Below are positions 1-6,831 of a DNA stretch of 64,000 nt, piece after piece. The translations under genes and the position numbers were made by a program. The notes below the pieces were generated by a model, which saw only the letters and a list, made by a program, of their open reading frames with translations, made no database searches and had not been told where the DNA came from. Numbering within the stretch: position 1 is the stretch's first letter; every line of letters begins with the position of its first letter. This stretch comes from Mycolicibacterium neworleansense. GTDB lineage: Bacteria; Actinomycetota; Actinomycetes; Mycobacteriales; Mycobacteriaceae. The stretch lies in NCBI RefSeq assembly GCF_001245615.1, contig NZ_CWKH01000001.1:1798001-1862000 (forward strand), in the 5' to 3' direction.

Positions 1-439
1 GGATGAGCACGTTGACCAGCGCGATGCCTCCCGTGGCCACCAGCGTTCCGCCGATCACCACATACGGGCCGTCCAACACCCGCACGACCAGGCCGATGCT
101 CAGGATCACCAGGGCGACCGAGATAGCCCGGCCCAACCCGATCCGGCGGGCCAACCACGGCGCCGTCAGACCCGCCGCGGCAAAGCACAGTCCCGGCAGG
201 GTGGTCAGCACACCGGCCCAGACTGCCGAGGCGCCGAGCGATTCACGCATCTCTCCGAGTACCGGTCCGATGCTGGTGATCGCCGGACGCAGGTTCAGTG
301 CGGTCAGGATCACCGCCACGACCAGCAGGGCCCCGCCCGCCGCCATCGTCCCGGGACGGACCTCTACGGCACCGTCCAGCTCGAGCTCCAGATCGTGCTC
401 GTAACCGTTCAGGGATTCGTTGCGCAGGGACCGACTCAC
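1..439 (-). CDS. CynX/NimT-type MFS transporter (3' end outside window)
   Basis: Read on the minus strand from a GTG at 439, the frame gives about 146 residues: a hydrophilic acidic N-terminus of about 30 residues, then membrane helices containing NLRPAITSIGP. That motif is typical of the first helix of the CynX/NimT (cyanate/nitroimidazole) family of major facilitator transporters. The frame is open to the window edge, so about two thirds of the protein is missing. It is divergent from the GntR regulator at 487 and shares a 47-bp intergenic region that holds a palindrome, so control by that regulator is likely. The substrate cannot be told from sequence. The acidic N-terminal tail makes an alternative downstream start (ATG near 346) possible. 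Confidence 0.75.
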   Translation of the reverse strand, partial: MSRSLRNESLNGYEHDLELELDGAVEVRPGTMAAGGALLVVAVILTALNLRPAITSIGPVLGEMRESLGASAVWAGVLTTLPGLCFAAAGLTAPWLARRIGLGRAISVALVILSIGLVVRVLDGPYVVIGGTLVATGGIALVNVLI

Positions 440-456
440 CCGGCTATAGTGCCATA

Positions 457-473
457 CATCCCATGATTGGATG
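457..473. promoter_or_regulatory. Palindrome, candidate GntR operator
   Basis: The 17-bp sequence CATCCCATGATTGGATG is symmetric (CATCC/GGATG arms plus an inner AT/AT pair around a central G). It lies in the 47-bp gap between the divergent MFS exporter and the GntR gene, and ends 13 nt before the GntR start. An autoregulatory operator shared by both genes is the simplest reading; this is inference. Confidence 0.45.
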
Positions 474-486
474 AAAGGACTTCAGC

Positions 487-1149
487 GTGCCGCTCGCCAC
501 AACGCGACGCACCGGCCTGGTCGACCAGGTCATCGAGCAGCTGCGCAGCCTGGTCACCTCCGGCGAGTGGCCGGTCGACAGCCGCATCCCCACCGAGCCC
601 GAGTTGGTCGAGGCGCTCGGCGTAGGGCGCAACACCGTGCGCGAAGCGATCCGGGCGTTGGCCCACAACGGCATCTTCGAAGTACGACAGGGGGCCGGCA
701 CTTACGTGCGCGCCACCAGCGAGGTATCGGGCGCACTGCGCCGGCTCTGCGGAACCGAGCTGCGCGATGTACTCCAGGTCCGGCGCTGCCTCGAAGTGGA
801 GGGGGCCCGCCTGGCCGCCGCCGCACGCACCGAGGCAGACCTCGCCGAACTACGCGCCCACCTGGCCCACACCGATACCACCGACCACGCGGAGTTCACC
901 CGTTCCGACACCGAGTTCCACCTGGCCGTCGTCCGGGCATCACACAACCCGGTACTGATCGAGATCTACCGCGGGCTGCTCGAGATGATCACCGCCAGCG
1001 TCGCGACCATGAGCGCCGCGCCCGGCGGCATGTTCCCGCACGACGAGCTGGTCGAGGCCATCGCCGCCGGCGATGTGGAGCGCGCCGGCCGCGAGGCCGC
1101 GGGCTTCCTCGACGAGCTCCTGGCCAGGACGCCGGCGCCGGACTGCTGA
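487..1149 (+). CDS. FadR-subfamily GntR transcriptional regulator
   Basis: The 220-residue protein starts at GTG 487. Residues about 8-75 form a winged HTH of GntR type (segment SRIPTEPELVEALGVGRNTVREAIRALA, interrupted here only for description, with the wing QGAGTYV). Residues about 90-210 form the all-helical FCD ligand domain. The FCD helices carry Asp and His residues (DTEFHLAVVRASHN and a later FPHDELV) in positions that bind metal or carboxylate ligands in this family. Its neighbour is a divergent transporter across a short palindrome-containing gap, the classic arrangement of a local regulator and its exporter. The ligand is not identifiable. Confidence 0.85.
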   Translation: MPLATTRRTGLVDQVIEQLRSLVTSGEWPVDSRIPTEPELVEALGVGRNTVREAIRALAHNGIFEVRQGAGTYVRATSEVSGALRRLCGTELRDVLQVRRCLEVEGARLAAAARTEADLAELRAHLAHTDTTDHAEFTRSDTEFHLAVVRASHNPVLIEIYRGLLEMITASVATMSAAPGGMFPHDELVEAIAAGDVERAGREAAGFLDELLARTPAPDC

Positions 1150-1159
1150 CGTCCCGAAC

Positions 1160-2557
1160 CTAGAACGGCGCGTCCTCCATGCGCGCCCGGGTCAGCGGCA
1201 GCCGCAACAACAGCCGTGCTCCGCCGAGTGGACTTTCCGTCAAAGCAGCTGTGCCGCCGTGCAATTCAGCCTGCTGAGCAACAAGGGCCAGACCCAGACC
1301 CGACCCCGACCGCGACGCGGTCGACCCGCGGGCGAACCGCTCGAACACCTCGGCCCGTTCAGCCTCGGGTACGCCAGAACCGTTGTCGTCCACCACGATC
1401 TGCACGTCGTCGGCCGAACTGACCGCACTGAGCCGGATTTCGGTGGCACCACCGTGCTTGACCGCGTTGGCGATCGCGTTGTCGATCACCAGGCGCAGGC
1501 CGGCAGGCATACCGAGCATCAACACCGTCGGCGACGGCATCAGGGTGGCCCGCAAGCCCGGATAGGTGCGCAGCGCGTCGTGCGCCGCGCGGTCGAGCAG
1601 CTCGGTGACATCCATCGGCACGAAATCCTCGACCGTGGTCAGCTCCCCCTGCGCCAACCGCTCCAGGGCGGTCAGGGTGCCCTCGATCCGGCTCTGCGTA
1701 CGCAGCACATCGCCGATCACCTCCTGCCGCTGCTCGGCAGTCATGTCGAGGGTGGACAGCACTTCCAGGTTGGTGCGCATCGCGGTCAGTGGGGTGCGCA
1801 ATTCATGGGAGGCCACCGCGGCGAAATCGCGGGCCGACTCGAGCGCGGCCTTGGTGCGCTCCTGTTCATTTCCGATGCGCGCGAGCATGCCCTCGACCGC
1901 TTCGGCGATCTGCACGGCCTCGCGGACACCGCGCACCTGCACCTCGTCGGGCTTGGACTGGGCGTTGATGGCGCGGGCCTGCTGAGCCAGCAGGCGGAAC
2001 GGGGTGATCATCACCAGCGAGATCATCCAGCCCACCACGATGGTGCTGCCGATGACGCCGCCGCAGATGAGCAACACCCGCAGGTGCAGCTCGTCGATCC
2101 GGCGTTGCGTCTCGGCCAGCGGCGCCCCGAGTGCGATGCTCGCCGGGCCCGCGGTGAAGGTGCGCACGCGGTACTCGACCCCGTCGATCGTGATGTTGGC
2201 GTAGCCGTTCTCCAGGCGCGGCAGGACGATGTCGCTGGGCACCGAGACACTGACGCCGCCGATGTGCGCGGTTCGGACCAGCCCGCCGTCATCGGGACTG
2301 GACTTGTCCGCCGCACCTTGTTTGGTGGCGCTGAGCAGCGTGCTCACGTCGCCGAGGCTGCTCAATGAATCCAGGCGCCGGTCCAGCTGGCTGTACTGGT
2401 CGTTGGTGACGCCGATCCACACCCAGGTGCCGAGCGTGATCACCGTGACCACCACCGACAGCGCGCCGACGATGACGATGGTGCGCAACGACAACACCCG
2501 CATCACCGGCCGCAGCACGGGCCGCAAGAGCTTGAGCACGCGCTCTTCGAGATTCAC
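1160..2557 (-). CDS. PrrB-like sensor histidine kinase, orphan
   Basis: Taking GTG 2557 as start gives 465 residues. A first membrane helix lies near residues 24-48, an extracytoplasmic segment follows, a second helix near 157-182 and HAMP come next, then the kinase core. The H-box (FAAVASHELRTPLTAM), N-box (DNAIANAVKHGG), G1 (DDNGSGVPE) and G2 (SGSGLGLALV) are all intact. Much of the sequence, including ITNDQ-type and YRVRTF segments of the sensor region, recalls mycobacterial PrrB. However, no PrrA-type response regulator lies beside it: the upstream neighbour is the divergent Clp-N/HTH gene and the downstream neighbour is the convergent GntR gene. It may be a PrrB paralogue acting on a distant regulator. 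The exact start is uncertain; an ATG at 2599 is also in frame. Confidence 0.85.
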   Translation of the reverse strand: MNLEERVLKLLRPVLRPVMRVLSLRTIVIVGALSVVVTVITLGTWVWIGVTNDQYSQLDRRLDSLSSLGDVSTLLSATKQGAADKSSPDDGGLVRTAHIGGVSVSVPSDIVLPRLENGYANITIDGVEYRVRTFTAGPASIALGAPLAETQRRIDELHLRVLLICGGVIGSTIVVGWMISLVMITPFRLLAQQARAINAQSKPDEVQVRGVREAVQIAEAVEGMLARIGNEQERTKAALESARDFAAVASHELRTPLTAMRTNLEVLSTLDMTAEQRQEVIGDVLRTQSRIEGTLTALERLAQGELTTVEDFVPMDVTELLDRAAHDALRTYPGLRATLMPSPTVLMLGMPAGLRLVIDNAIANAVKHGGATEIRLSAVSSADDVQIVVDDNGSGVPEAERAEVFERFARGSTASRSGSGLGLALVAQQAELHGGTAALTESPLGGARLLLRLPLTRARMEDAPF

Positions 2558-2619
2558 CGGCGCTATCTTGCCCGATCCGCACGGGTGGCCTCCGGGCACT
2601 CCGCCCCCGGTCGCGCAAA

Positions 2620-2668
2620 ATCGTCAACTTTTGGTTGACGATGGAGCATCGTCAACTTAGAGTTGACG
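2620..2668 (+). promoter_or_regulatory. Twin palindromic operators covering a leaderless promoter
   Basis: Two copies of CGTCAAC-N5-GTTGACG occur at 2622-2640 and 2650-2668, with centres 28 bp apart. The right half of the first contains TTGACG (2635-2640), a good -35. After 17 nt comes TAGAGT (2658-2663), a good -10, inside the second palindrome. The ATG of the Clp-N/HTH gene follows at 2670, so the transcript should be leaderless. Each palindrome therefore sits on one promoter element. Repression by the HTH protein itself is inferred. Confidence 0.7.
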
Positions 2669-2669
2669 C

Positions 2670-3425
2670 ATGAGCCAACCCGTCACCCTCACCAACCCGG
2701 TCCGCCTCGATGATCTCATCGGTGCGATCAAGAAGGCCCATACCGAACCACTGGAGCAATTGATCGACGCGGTGATCGCCGCCGACGCCCTCGGCGAGAT
2801 CGCCGACCACCTCATCGGACACTTCGTCGACCAGGCCCGCCGCTCGGGCGCCTCCTGGACCGACATCGGCAAAGCCATGGGCGTCACCAAACAGGCAGCC
2901 CAGAAACGTTTCGTGCCGAAGGTTCCCGATTTCGACCCGGCCGCACTCGACCCCAACGCCGGGTTCGGCCGGTTCACCCCCCGGGCCCGCAACGTCGTCG
3001 TCGTCTCGCAGAACACCGCGCACGCCGCGGGCAACGCCGAGATCACCCCTGAACACCTGCTGCTGGCACTGTTCGCCGAGCCCGACGGAATCGGAGCCAA
3101 ACTCCTTGTGAGTCAAGGCATCACCGCCGAAGCCGCCCGTGCCGCCATCACCCTGCCGCCGCCCGCCGAAAATGTCCCGGCATTGATCCCGTTCAACGGG
3201 GGCGCCAAGAAGGCGCTGGAACTGACCTTCCGCCAAGCACTTCGGCTAGGCCACAACTACATCGGCACCGAGCACATCCTGCTCGCCCTGGCCGAGGCCG
3301 AGGACGAGGACGGACCCCTGCACCGGCTCGGGGCCGACCCGCAGCGGTTCGAGACCGAGCTGGCCGCCGCCCTGGCACCGTTCATGGCCAAAGAGCAAGG
3401 AACTGCCACGGATTCCGGGGAATGA
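2670..3425 (+). CDS. Clp N-terminal domain protein with HTH segment
   Basis: The 251-residue protein begins at ATG 2670 directly behind a promoter and two palindromes. An N-terminal helical part contains an HTH-like stretch near residues 61-82 (SWTDIGKAMGVTKQAAQKRF). Two Clp-N repeats follow at about 103-150 and 175-230 (TPEHLLLALF and GTEHILLALAEAE are the diagnostic helices). It lacks any AAA+ ATPase, so it is not a ClpC itself. Proteins of this design are widespread in Actinobacteria but poorly characterised; a DNA-binding sensor of damaged protein or a Clp adaptor is a reasonable guess. The following PPOX gene starts 28 nt downstream and may be cotranscribed. Confidence 0.8.
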   Translation: MSQPVTLTNPVRLDDLIGAIKKAHTEPLEQLIDAVIAADALGEIADHLIGHFVDQARRSGASWTDIGKAMGVTKQAAQKRFVPKVPDFDPAALDPNAGFGRFTPRARNVVVVSQNTAHAAGNAEITPEHLLLALFAEPDGIGAKLLVSQGITAEAARAAITLPPPAENVPALIPFNGGAKKALELTFRQALRLGHNYIGTEHILLALAEAEDEDGPLHRLGADPQRFETELAAALAPFMAKEQGTATDSGE

Positions 3426-3453
3426 AAGCGGCCACGCATCCGTAGAACCAATC

Positions 3454-3879
3454 GTGAAACTCAATGACGCCGCACGCGAGTTGATCGGCGCGGGCGCCGA
3501 CGCCACCCTGGTCACGCTGAATCCCGACGGCAGCCCACAGGTCACGCTGGTCTGGGTGGCGTTGCGGTCCACGCCGGACGGCGACGAGCTCGTCACCGCA
3601 CATCTGGCCGAGCACAAGAAGGTCCGCAATGTACGCCGCGATCCCCGCGTCGCGGTGACGATCATCGAGCCGGGCCGGGTCGGCGAGGTGATGCGGCCGT
3701 ACCTGGCGATCAACGGCACCGCGCGCATCGTCGAGGGCGGCGCGCCCGAACTGCTCAAGGAGCTGGCGCAAACCCTGGCCGCCCCGGATGTTCCGTTCCC
3801 GCCGAAGGGCGCGCCGCCCGGATGGCTCACCCGCATCCGGATCGACAAGGTCGGCGGCGTCGGGCCCTGGGTGTCCTGA
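3454..3879 (+). CDS. PPOX-class F420-dependent oxidoreductase family protein
   Basis: The 141-residue protein from GTG 3454 has the split-barrel fold signature of pyridoxamine 5'-phosphate oxidase-like proteins: ATLVTLNPDGSPQVTLVWV (strands 1-2), then KKVRNVRRDPRVAVTI. It resembles the mycobacterial Rv1155 group, which binds coenzyme F420 rather than FMN. Length matches the family (about 140-150). The C-terminus IRIDKVGGVGPWV is also typical. It lies 28 nt behind the Clp-N gene in the same direction. The natural substrate is unknown. Confidence 0.82.
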   Translation: MKLNDAARELIGAGADATLVTLNPDGSPQVTLVWVALRSTPDGDELVTAHLAEHKKVRNVRRDPRVAVTIIEPGRVGEVMRPYLAINGTARIVEGGAPELLKELAQTLAAPDVPFPPKGAPPGWLTRIRIDKVGGVGPWVS

Positions 3880-3915
3880 CCCAACCGGCTGTAACACGTT
3901 TCACTCTGTGCGATC

Positions 3916-4458
3916 ATGCCTGGCATGCCTCGCTGGTTTGCGTTCATGTTCACGGCCGTGGTGGCGGCTGTCACCGCCCTCATGGCCCCACCGGCGGCCT
4001 CGGCCGATGTCACCCCCATCGGCAACATCGGCCAGACGCTCCGGGTGGAGACGGACAACGGCATCATCGCCGACGTCACCGTGCACGACGTGCTCGCCAG
4101 TGACGTCCCGCCCGGCTGGGGCTGGAACGGCTCGCCGCGCTGGCGCGCGCAGGGCGGCCCGTGGCGGGTCCCGATCACGGTGACCACCATCCAGGCGCCC
4201 AACCCGTACGCCATGGCACTGGCGTTCACCTTCAACGGCGTCACGCCGTACGCCGACGCGTACGCGCCCAAGCACACCGATGCGCCCAACCGCCTCGAAG
4301 CGGCACTGCGCAACGCCCCGCCGGGAGCCACCGTCAACGGCGACGTCTACTGGGACGTCTACCGCGCGCTGGTCACCAATGTGGTGTTGACCGACACCAA
4401 GTCCGGAAAGCACCTGGCGCAATGGAATCTGTGGCAGCCGGGCGCCCCCCTGCCTTGA
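3916..4458 (+). CDS. Secreted MPT63-like (DUF1942) protein
   Basis: The 180-residue product opens with a Sec signal peptide: positive start, hydrophobic core (FAFMFTAVVAAVTALMA) and a cleavage-like AASA near residue 30. The mature part reads as a beta-rich immunoglobulin-like domain, with GNIGQTLRVETDNGIIADVTVHD at its start and a closing NLWQPG. This matches the layout of mycobacterial MPT63/DUF1942 exported proteins, whose role is unknown. Alternative starts (ATG 3916 or 3925) change only the first residues. It overlaps the next gene by a few bases. Confidence 0.7.
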   Translation: MPGMPRWFAFMFTAVVAAVTALMAPPAASADVTPIGNIGQTLRVETDNGIIADVTVHDVLASDVPPGWGWNGSPRWRAQGGPWRVPITVTTIQAPNPYAMALAFTFNGVTPYADAYAPKHTDAPNRLEAALRNAPPGATVNGDVYWDVYRALVTNVVLTDTKSGKHLAQWNLWQPGAPLP

Positions 4459-4973
4459 TCGGCCGCGCCACGGCAGCTGACGTTCCGGACCTCGCCGCGG
4501 TGGCAGCCACCACCTTTCCGCTGGCCTGTCCCCCGTCGGTGACGCCCGACAACGTCGCGGCGTTCATCGCCGAGACGCTGTCGGAGGAACGCTTCGCCGA
4601 GTACCTCACCGATCCGGACCGGATCGTGCTGGTGGCGCGGGATACCTCAATTACCGGCTACGTCATGCTGATTCACGGCGTCCCCGACGACGGTGACGTC
4701 CAGCGCGCCGTGACCCTGCGGCCCGCGCTGGAGCTGTCGAAGATCTATGTGCTGCCCGAGCACCACGGCAACGGGGTGGCCCAGGCCCTGATGACCGCTG
4801 CCTTGGACGCCGGGACCCGATCCGGCGCGGGTTGCGTGTGGCTTGGCGTCAACCAACTGAACCAACGCGCCCAGCGCTTCTACGCCAAGAACGGCTTCAC
4901 CGTCAGCGGCACCAAGACCTTCCGGCTCGGCAGCCGCATCGAGAACGACTACGTGATGGTCCGACCGGTCTAG
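4455..4973 (+). CDS. GNAT family N-acetyltransferase
   Basis: The product is about 172 residues of a single GNAT domain. It starts IGRATAADVPDLAAVAATTF, has the acetyl-CoA pyrophosphate loop LPEHHGNGVAQALM near residue 95-108 and ends in the usual LGVNQLNQRAQRFYAKNGF motif-B region. TTG 4455 is chosen because the domain begins there and it overlaps the preceding stop by 4 nt (TTGA), implying translational coupling. ATG 4422 in the same frame would add 11 residues and a 37-nt overlap and cannot be excluded. The acceptor substrate is unknown. The 3' end converges on zapE with a 4-nt overlap. Confidence 0.85.
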   Translation: MIGRATAADVPDLAAVAATTFPLACPPSVTPDNVAAFIAETLSEERFAEYLTDPDRIVLVARDTSITGYVMLIHGVPDDGDVQRAVTLRPALELSKIYVLPEHHGNGVAQALMTAALDAGTRSGAGCVWLGVNQLNQRAQRFYAKNGFTVSGTKTFRLGSRIENDYVMVRPV

Positions 4974-6007
4974 GCCGTTTTCTGCGCGGCGGCGGTCAGG
5001 GCCAGCAGACGCGACGTCGCCCGCAGGTACTTCTTCCGGAAACCGCCGGCCACCATCTCCGGGCTGAAAATGGTGTCCAGCTTGGTCCCCGACGCCAGCA
5101 CGGGAACACCCGCGTCGTACAGGCGGTCGGTCAGCGCCACGAGCCGCAGCGCCACACTCTGATCCTCGATCGGGTGCACCCCGGTGATGAATACCTCGGT
5201 GACGCCTTCGATCAGGGCGTGATACCGCGACGGGTGCATGGTCGCCAGATGCGCACACAGCGCGTCGAAGTCGTCGAGGGTCGCACCGGCGACGCCCTCG
5301 GCCCGCTGTGCCACCTCGTCATCGGAGAGCGGCTCGGGAGCCGGCGGCAGATCGCGATGCCGGTAGTCGGGGCCCTCGATGCGGACCGTGGTGAAGATCT
5401 GGGCCAGCGTGTTGATCTCGCGCAGGAAGTCCTGAGCGGCGAACCGCCCCTCGCCCAGCTGTTCGGGCAGGGTGTTCGAGGTGGCCGCGATCGACACCCC
5501 GCGCTCCACCAACGCCGAGAGCAGCCGCGAGATGAGCGTCGTGTTGCCCGGGTCGTCGAGCTCGAACTCGTCGATGCACACCACCACGTAATCCGACAGC
5601 AGGTCGATGCACTCGTTGTAGCCGAACACACCGGCCAGCTGCGTCAGCTCGCCGAACGTGGCGAACGCCGTCGGAGCCTCGCCCCCCGACAGCGTGTAAT
5701 ACGTCGAGGCCAGCAGGTGGGTCTTGCCGACGCCGAACCCACCGTCCAGATACAACCCCACCCCGGGCAGGACCTCACGCTTGCCGAACAGCTTCTTCTT
5801 GCCCGCCCGTCGCAGCGCGGCCTGCTCACAGAAACTGCGGCAGGACTGCACCGCGGCGGCCTGCGACGGTTCGGCGGGATCCGGGCGGTAGCTGTCGTAG
5901 CTGACGTCGGCGAACGTCGGCGGCGGAACCAACTGTGCGACCAGCCGCTCCGGCGTGACGGTGGGATGACGATCGGCGAGATGAGCGACGCCGCTGGACC
6001 CGTGCAT
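4970..6007 (-). CDS. zapE: ZapE/AFG1-family ATPase
   Basis: The 345-residue protein starts at ATG 6007 (MHGSSGVAHL). It contains a Walker A (GLYLDGGFGVGKTHLLA), Walker B with the family's VVCIDEFELDDPG, and sensor-like AATSNTLPEQL. These define the AFG1/ZapE P-loop ATPases; in E. coli ZapE acts on the Z-ring, and the mitochondrial homologue is linked to protease function. The mycobacterial role is not settled. It corresponds to Rv2670c and is divergent from the reductase gene at 6033, as in M. tuberculosis. Confidence 0.9.
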   Translation of the reverse strand: MHGSSGVAHLADRHPTVTPERLVAQLVPPPTFADVSYDSYRPDPAEPSQAAAVQSCRSFCEQAALRRAGKKKLFGKREVLPGVGLYLDGGFGVGKTHLLASTYYTLSGGEAPTAFATFGELTQLAGVFGYNECIDLLSDYVVVCIDEFELDDPGNTTLISRLLSALVERGVSIAATSNTLPEQLGEGRFAAQDFLREINTLAQIFTTVRIEGPDYRHRDLPPAPEPLSDDEVAQRAEGVAGATLDDFDALCAHLATMHPSRYHALIEGVTEVFITGVHPIEDQSVALRLVALTDRLYDAGVPVLASGTKLDTIFSPEMVAGGFRKKYLRATSRLLALTAAAQKTA

Positions 6008-6032
6008 GGGGGCAGCGTAGCGACGTGCTCCA

Positions 6033-6809
6033 ATGCAGTTCATGTCCGATGACACCGCCGGGCCCGACCTGACCGTGCTGGGAAACGTCGACAAAATCGC
6101 CGACGGCCGCCTGGCCGACTACTACGCCTACCCCGATGACCTGCAGCGATGTTGGGTAAGAGGCAATATGATCGCCAGCCTGGACGGCGGTGCCACCCAA
6201 GATGGCAAGTCCGGCGGGTTGGGTGGTCCGGGCGACCGGGCTGTGTTCAATCTCATGCGTCACGCTGCCGACGTCATCCTCATGGGCGCCGCGACCGTGC
6301 GGATCGAGAACTACTCCGGTGTGCAGCTGTCCGTCGCGCAACGGCAGGAACGCCAGCGTCGCGGGCAGGCGGAAGTCCCGCCGATCGCCGTCGTCACCGC
6401 ATCGGCCGAGCTCGACCACGACGCCAAGTTCTTCACCCGCACCGCGGTGCCGCCGCTGATCCTCACCGCCACCAAGACCGTCGCCGACGCGCGGCACCGG
6501 TTGGGCGGGGTCGCCGAGGTGCTCGACGCCTCCGGTGCCGACCCCACCCGTGTCGACCCGGCGGTGGCGCTGCGAATCCTCGCCGGACGCAAGCTCTTCC
6601 GGGTGCTGACCGAAGGCGGCCCAGCCCTGCTGAGCCTGCTGATCGAAAACGACCTGCTCGACGAGTTGTGCCTGACCGTGGCTCCGATCCTCGTCGGCGG
6701 CGTGGCCCGGCGCATCGCCACCGGCGCGGGCCAGGCACACACCCGGATGCGGCCCGCACACCTGCTCACCGACGACGAGGGCTACCTGTACACGCGCTAC
6801 GTCCGTTGA
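6033..6809 (+). CDS. RibD C-terminal-domain / dihydrofolate reductase-like pyrimidine reductase
   Basis: The 258-residue protein (Rv2671 position) carries the RibD-C/DHFR fold: RGNMIASLDGGATQDGKSGGLG near residue 43, then a Rossmann-like centre with VILMGAATVRIENY, and the signature LTEGGPALLSLLIENDLLDELCLTVAPILVGG near residues 190-230. Family members reduce a pyrimidine intermediate of riboflavin synthesis with NADPH. The M. tuberculosis homologue can substitute for dihydrofolate reductase and has been linked to para-aminosalicylate resistance. No deaminase domain is present. ATG 6033 or ATG 6042 may be the start. Confidence 0.85.
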   Translation: MQFMSDDTAGPDLTVLGNVDKIADGRLADYYAYPDDLQRCWVRGNMIASLDGGATQDGKSGGLGGPGDRAVFNLMRHAADVILMGAATVRIENYSGVQLSVAQRQERQRRGQAEVPPIAVVTASAELDHDAKFFTRTAVPPLILTATKTVADARHRLGGVAEVLDASGADPTRVDPAVALRILAGRKLFRVLTEGGPALLSLLIENDLLDELCLTVAPILVGGVARRIATGAGQAHTRMRPAHLLTDDEGYLYTRYVR

Positions 6810-6818
6810 ACGTGTCGC

Positions 6819-6824
6819 TACTGT
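6819..6824 (+). promoter_or_regulatory. -10 box of lipoprotein gene
   Basis: TACTGT fits the mycobacterial TANNNT -10 and lies 7 nt before ATG 6832, implying a leaderless transcript and deciding for that ATG over GTG 6823. Confidence 0.5.
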
Positions 6825-6831
6825 GGTCAGC

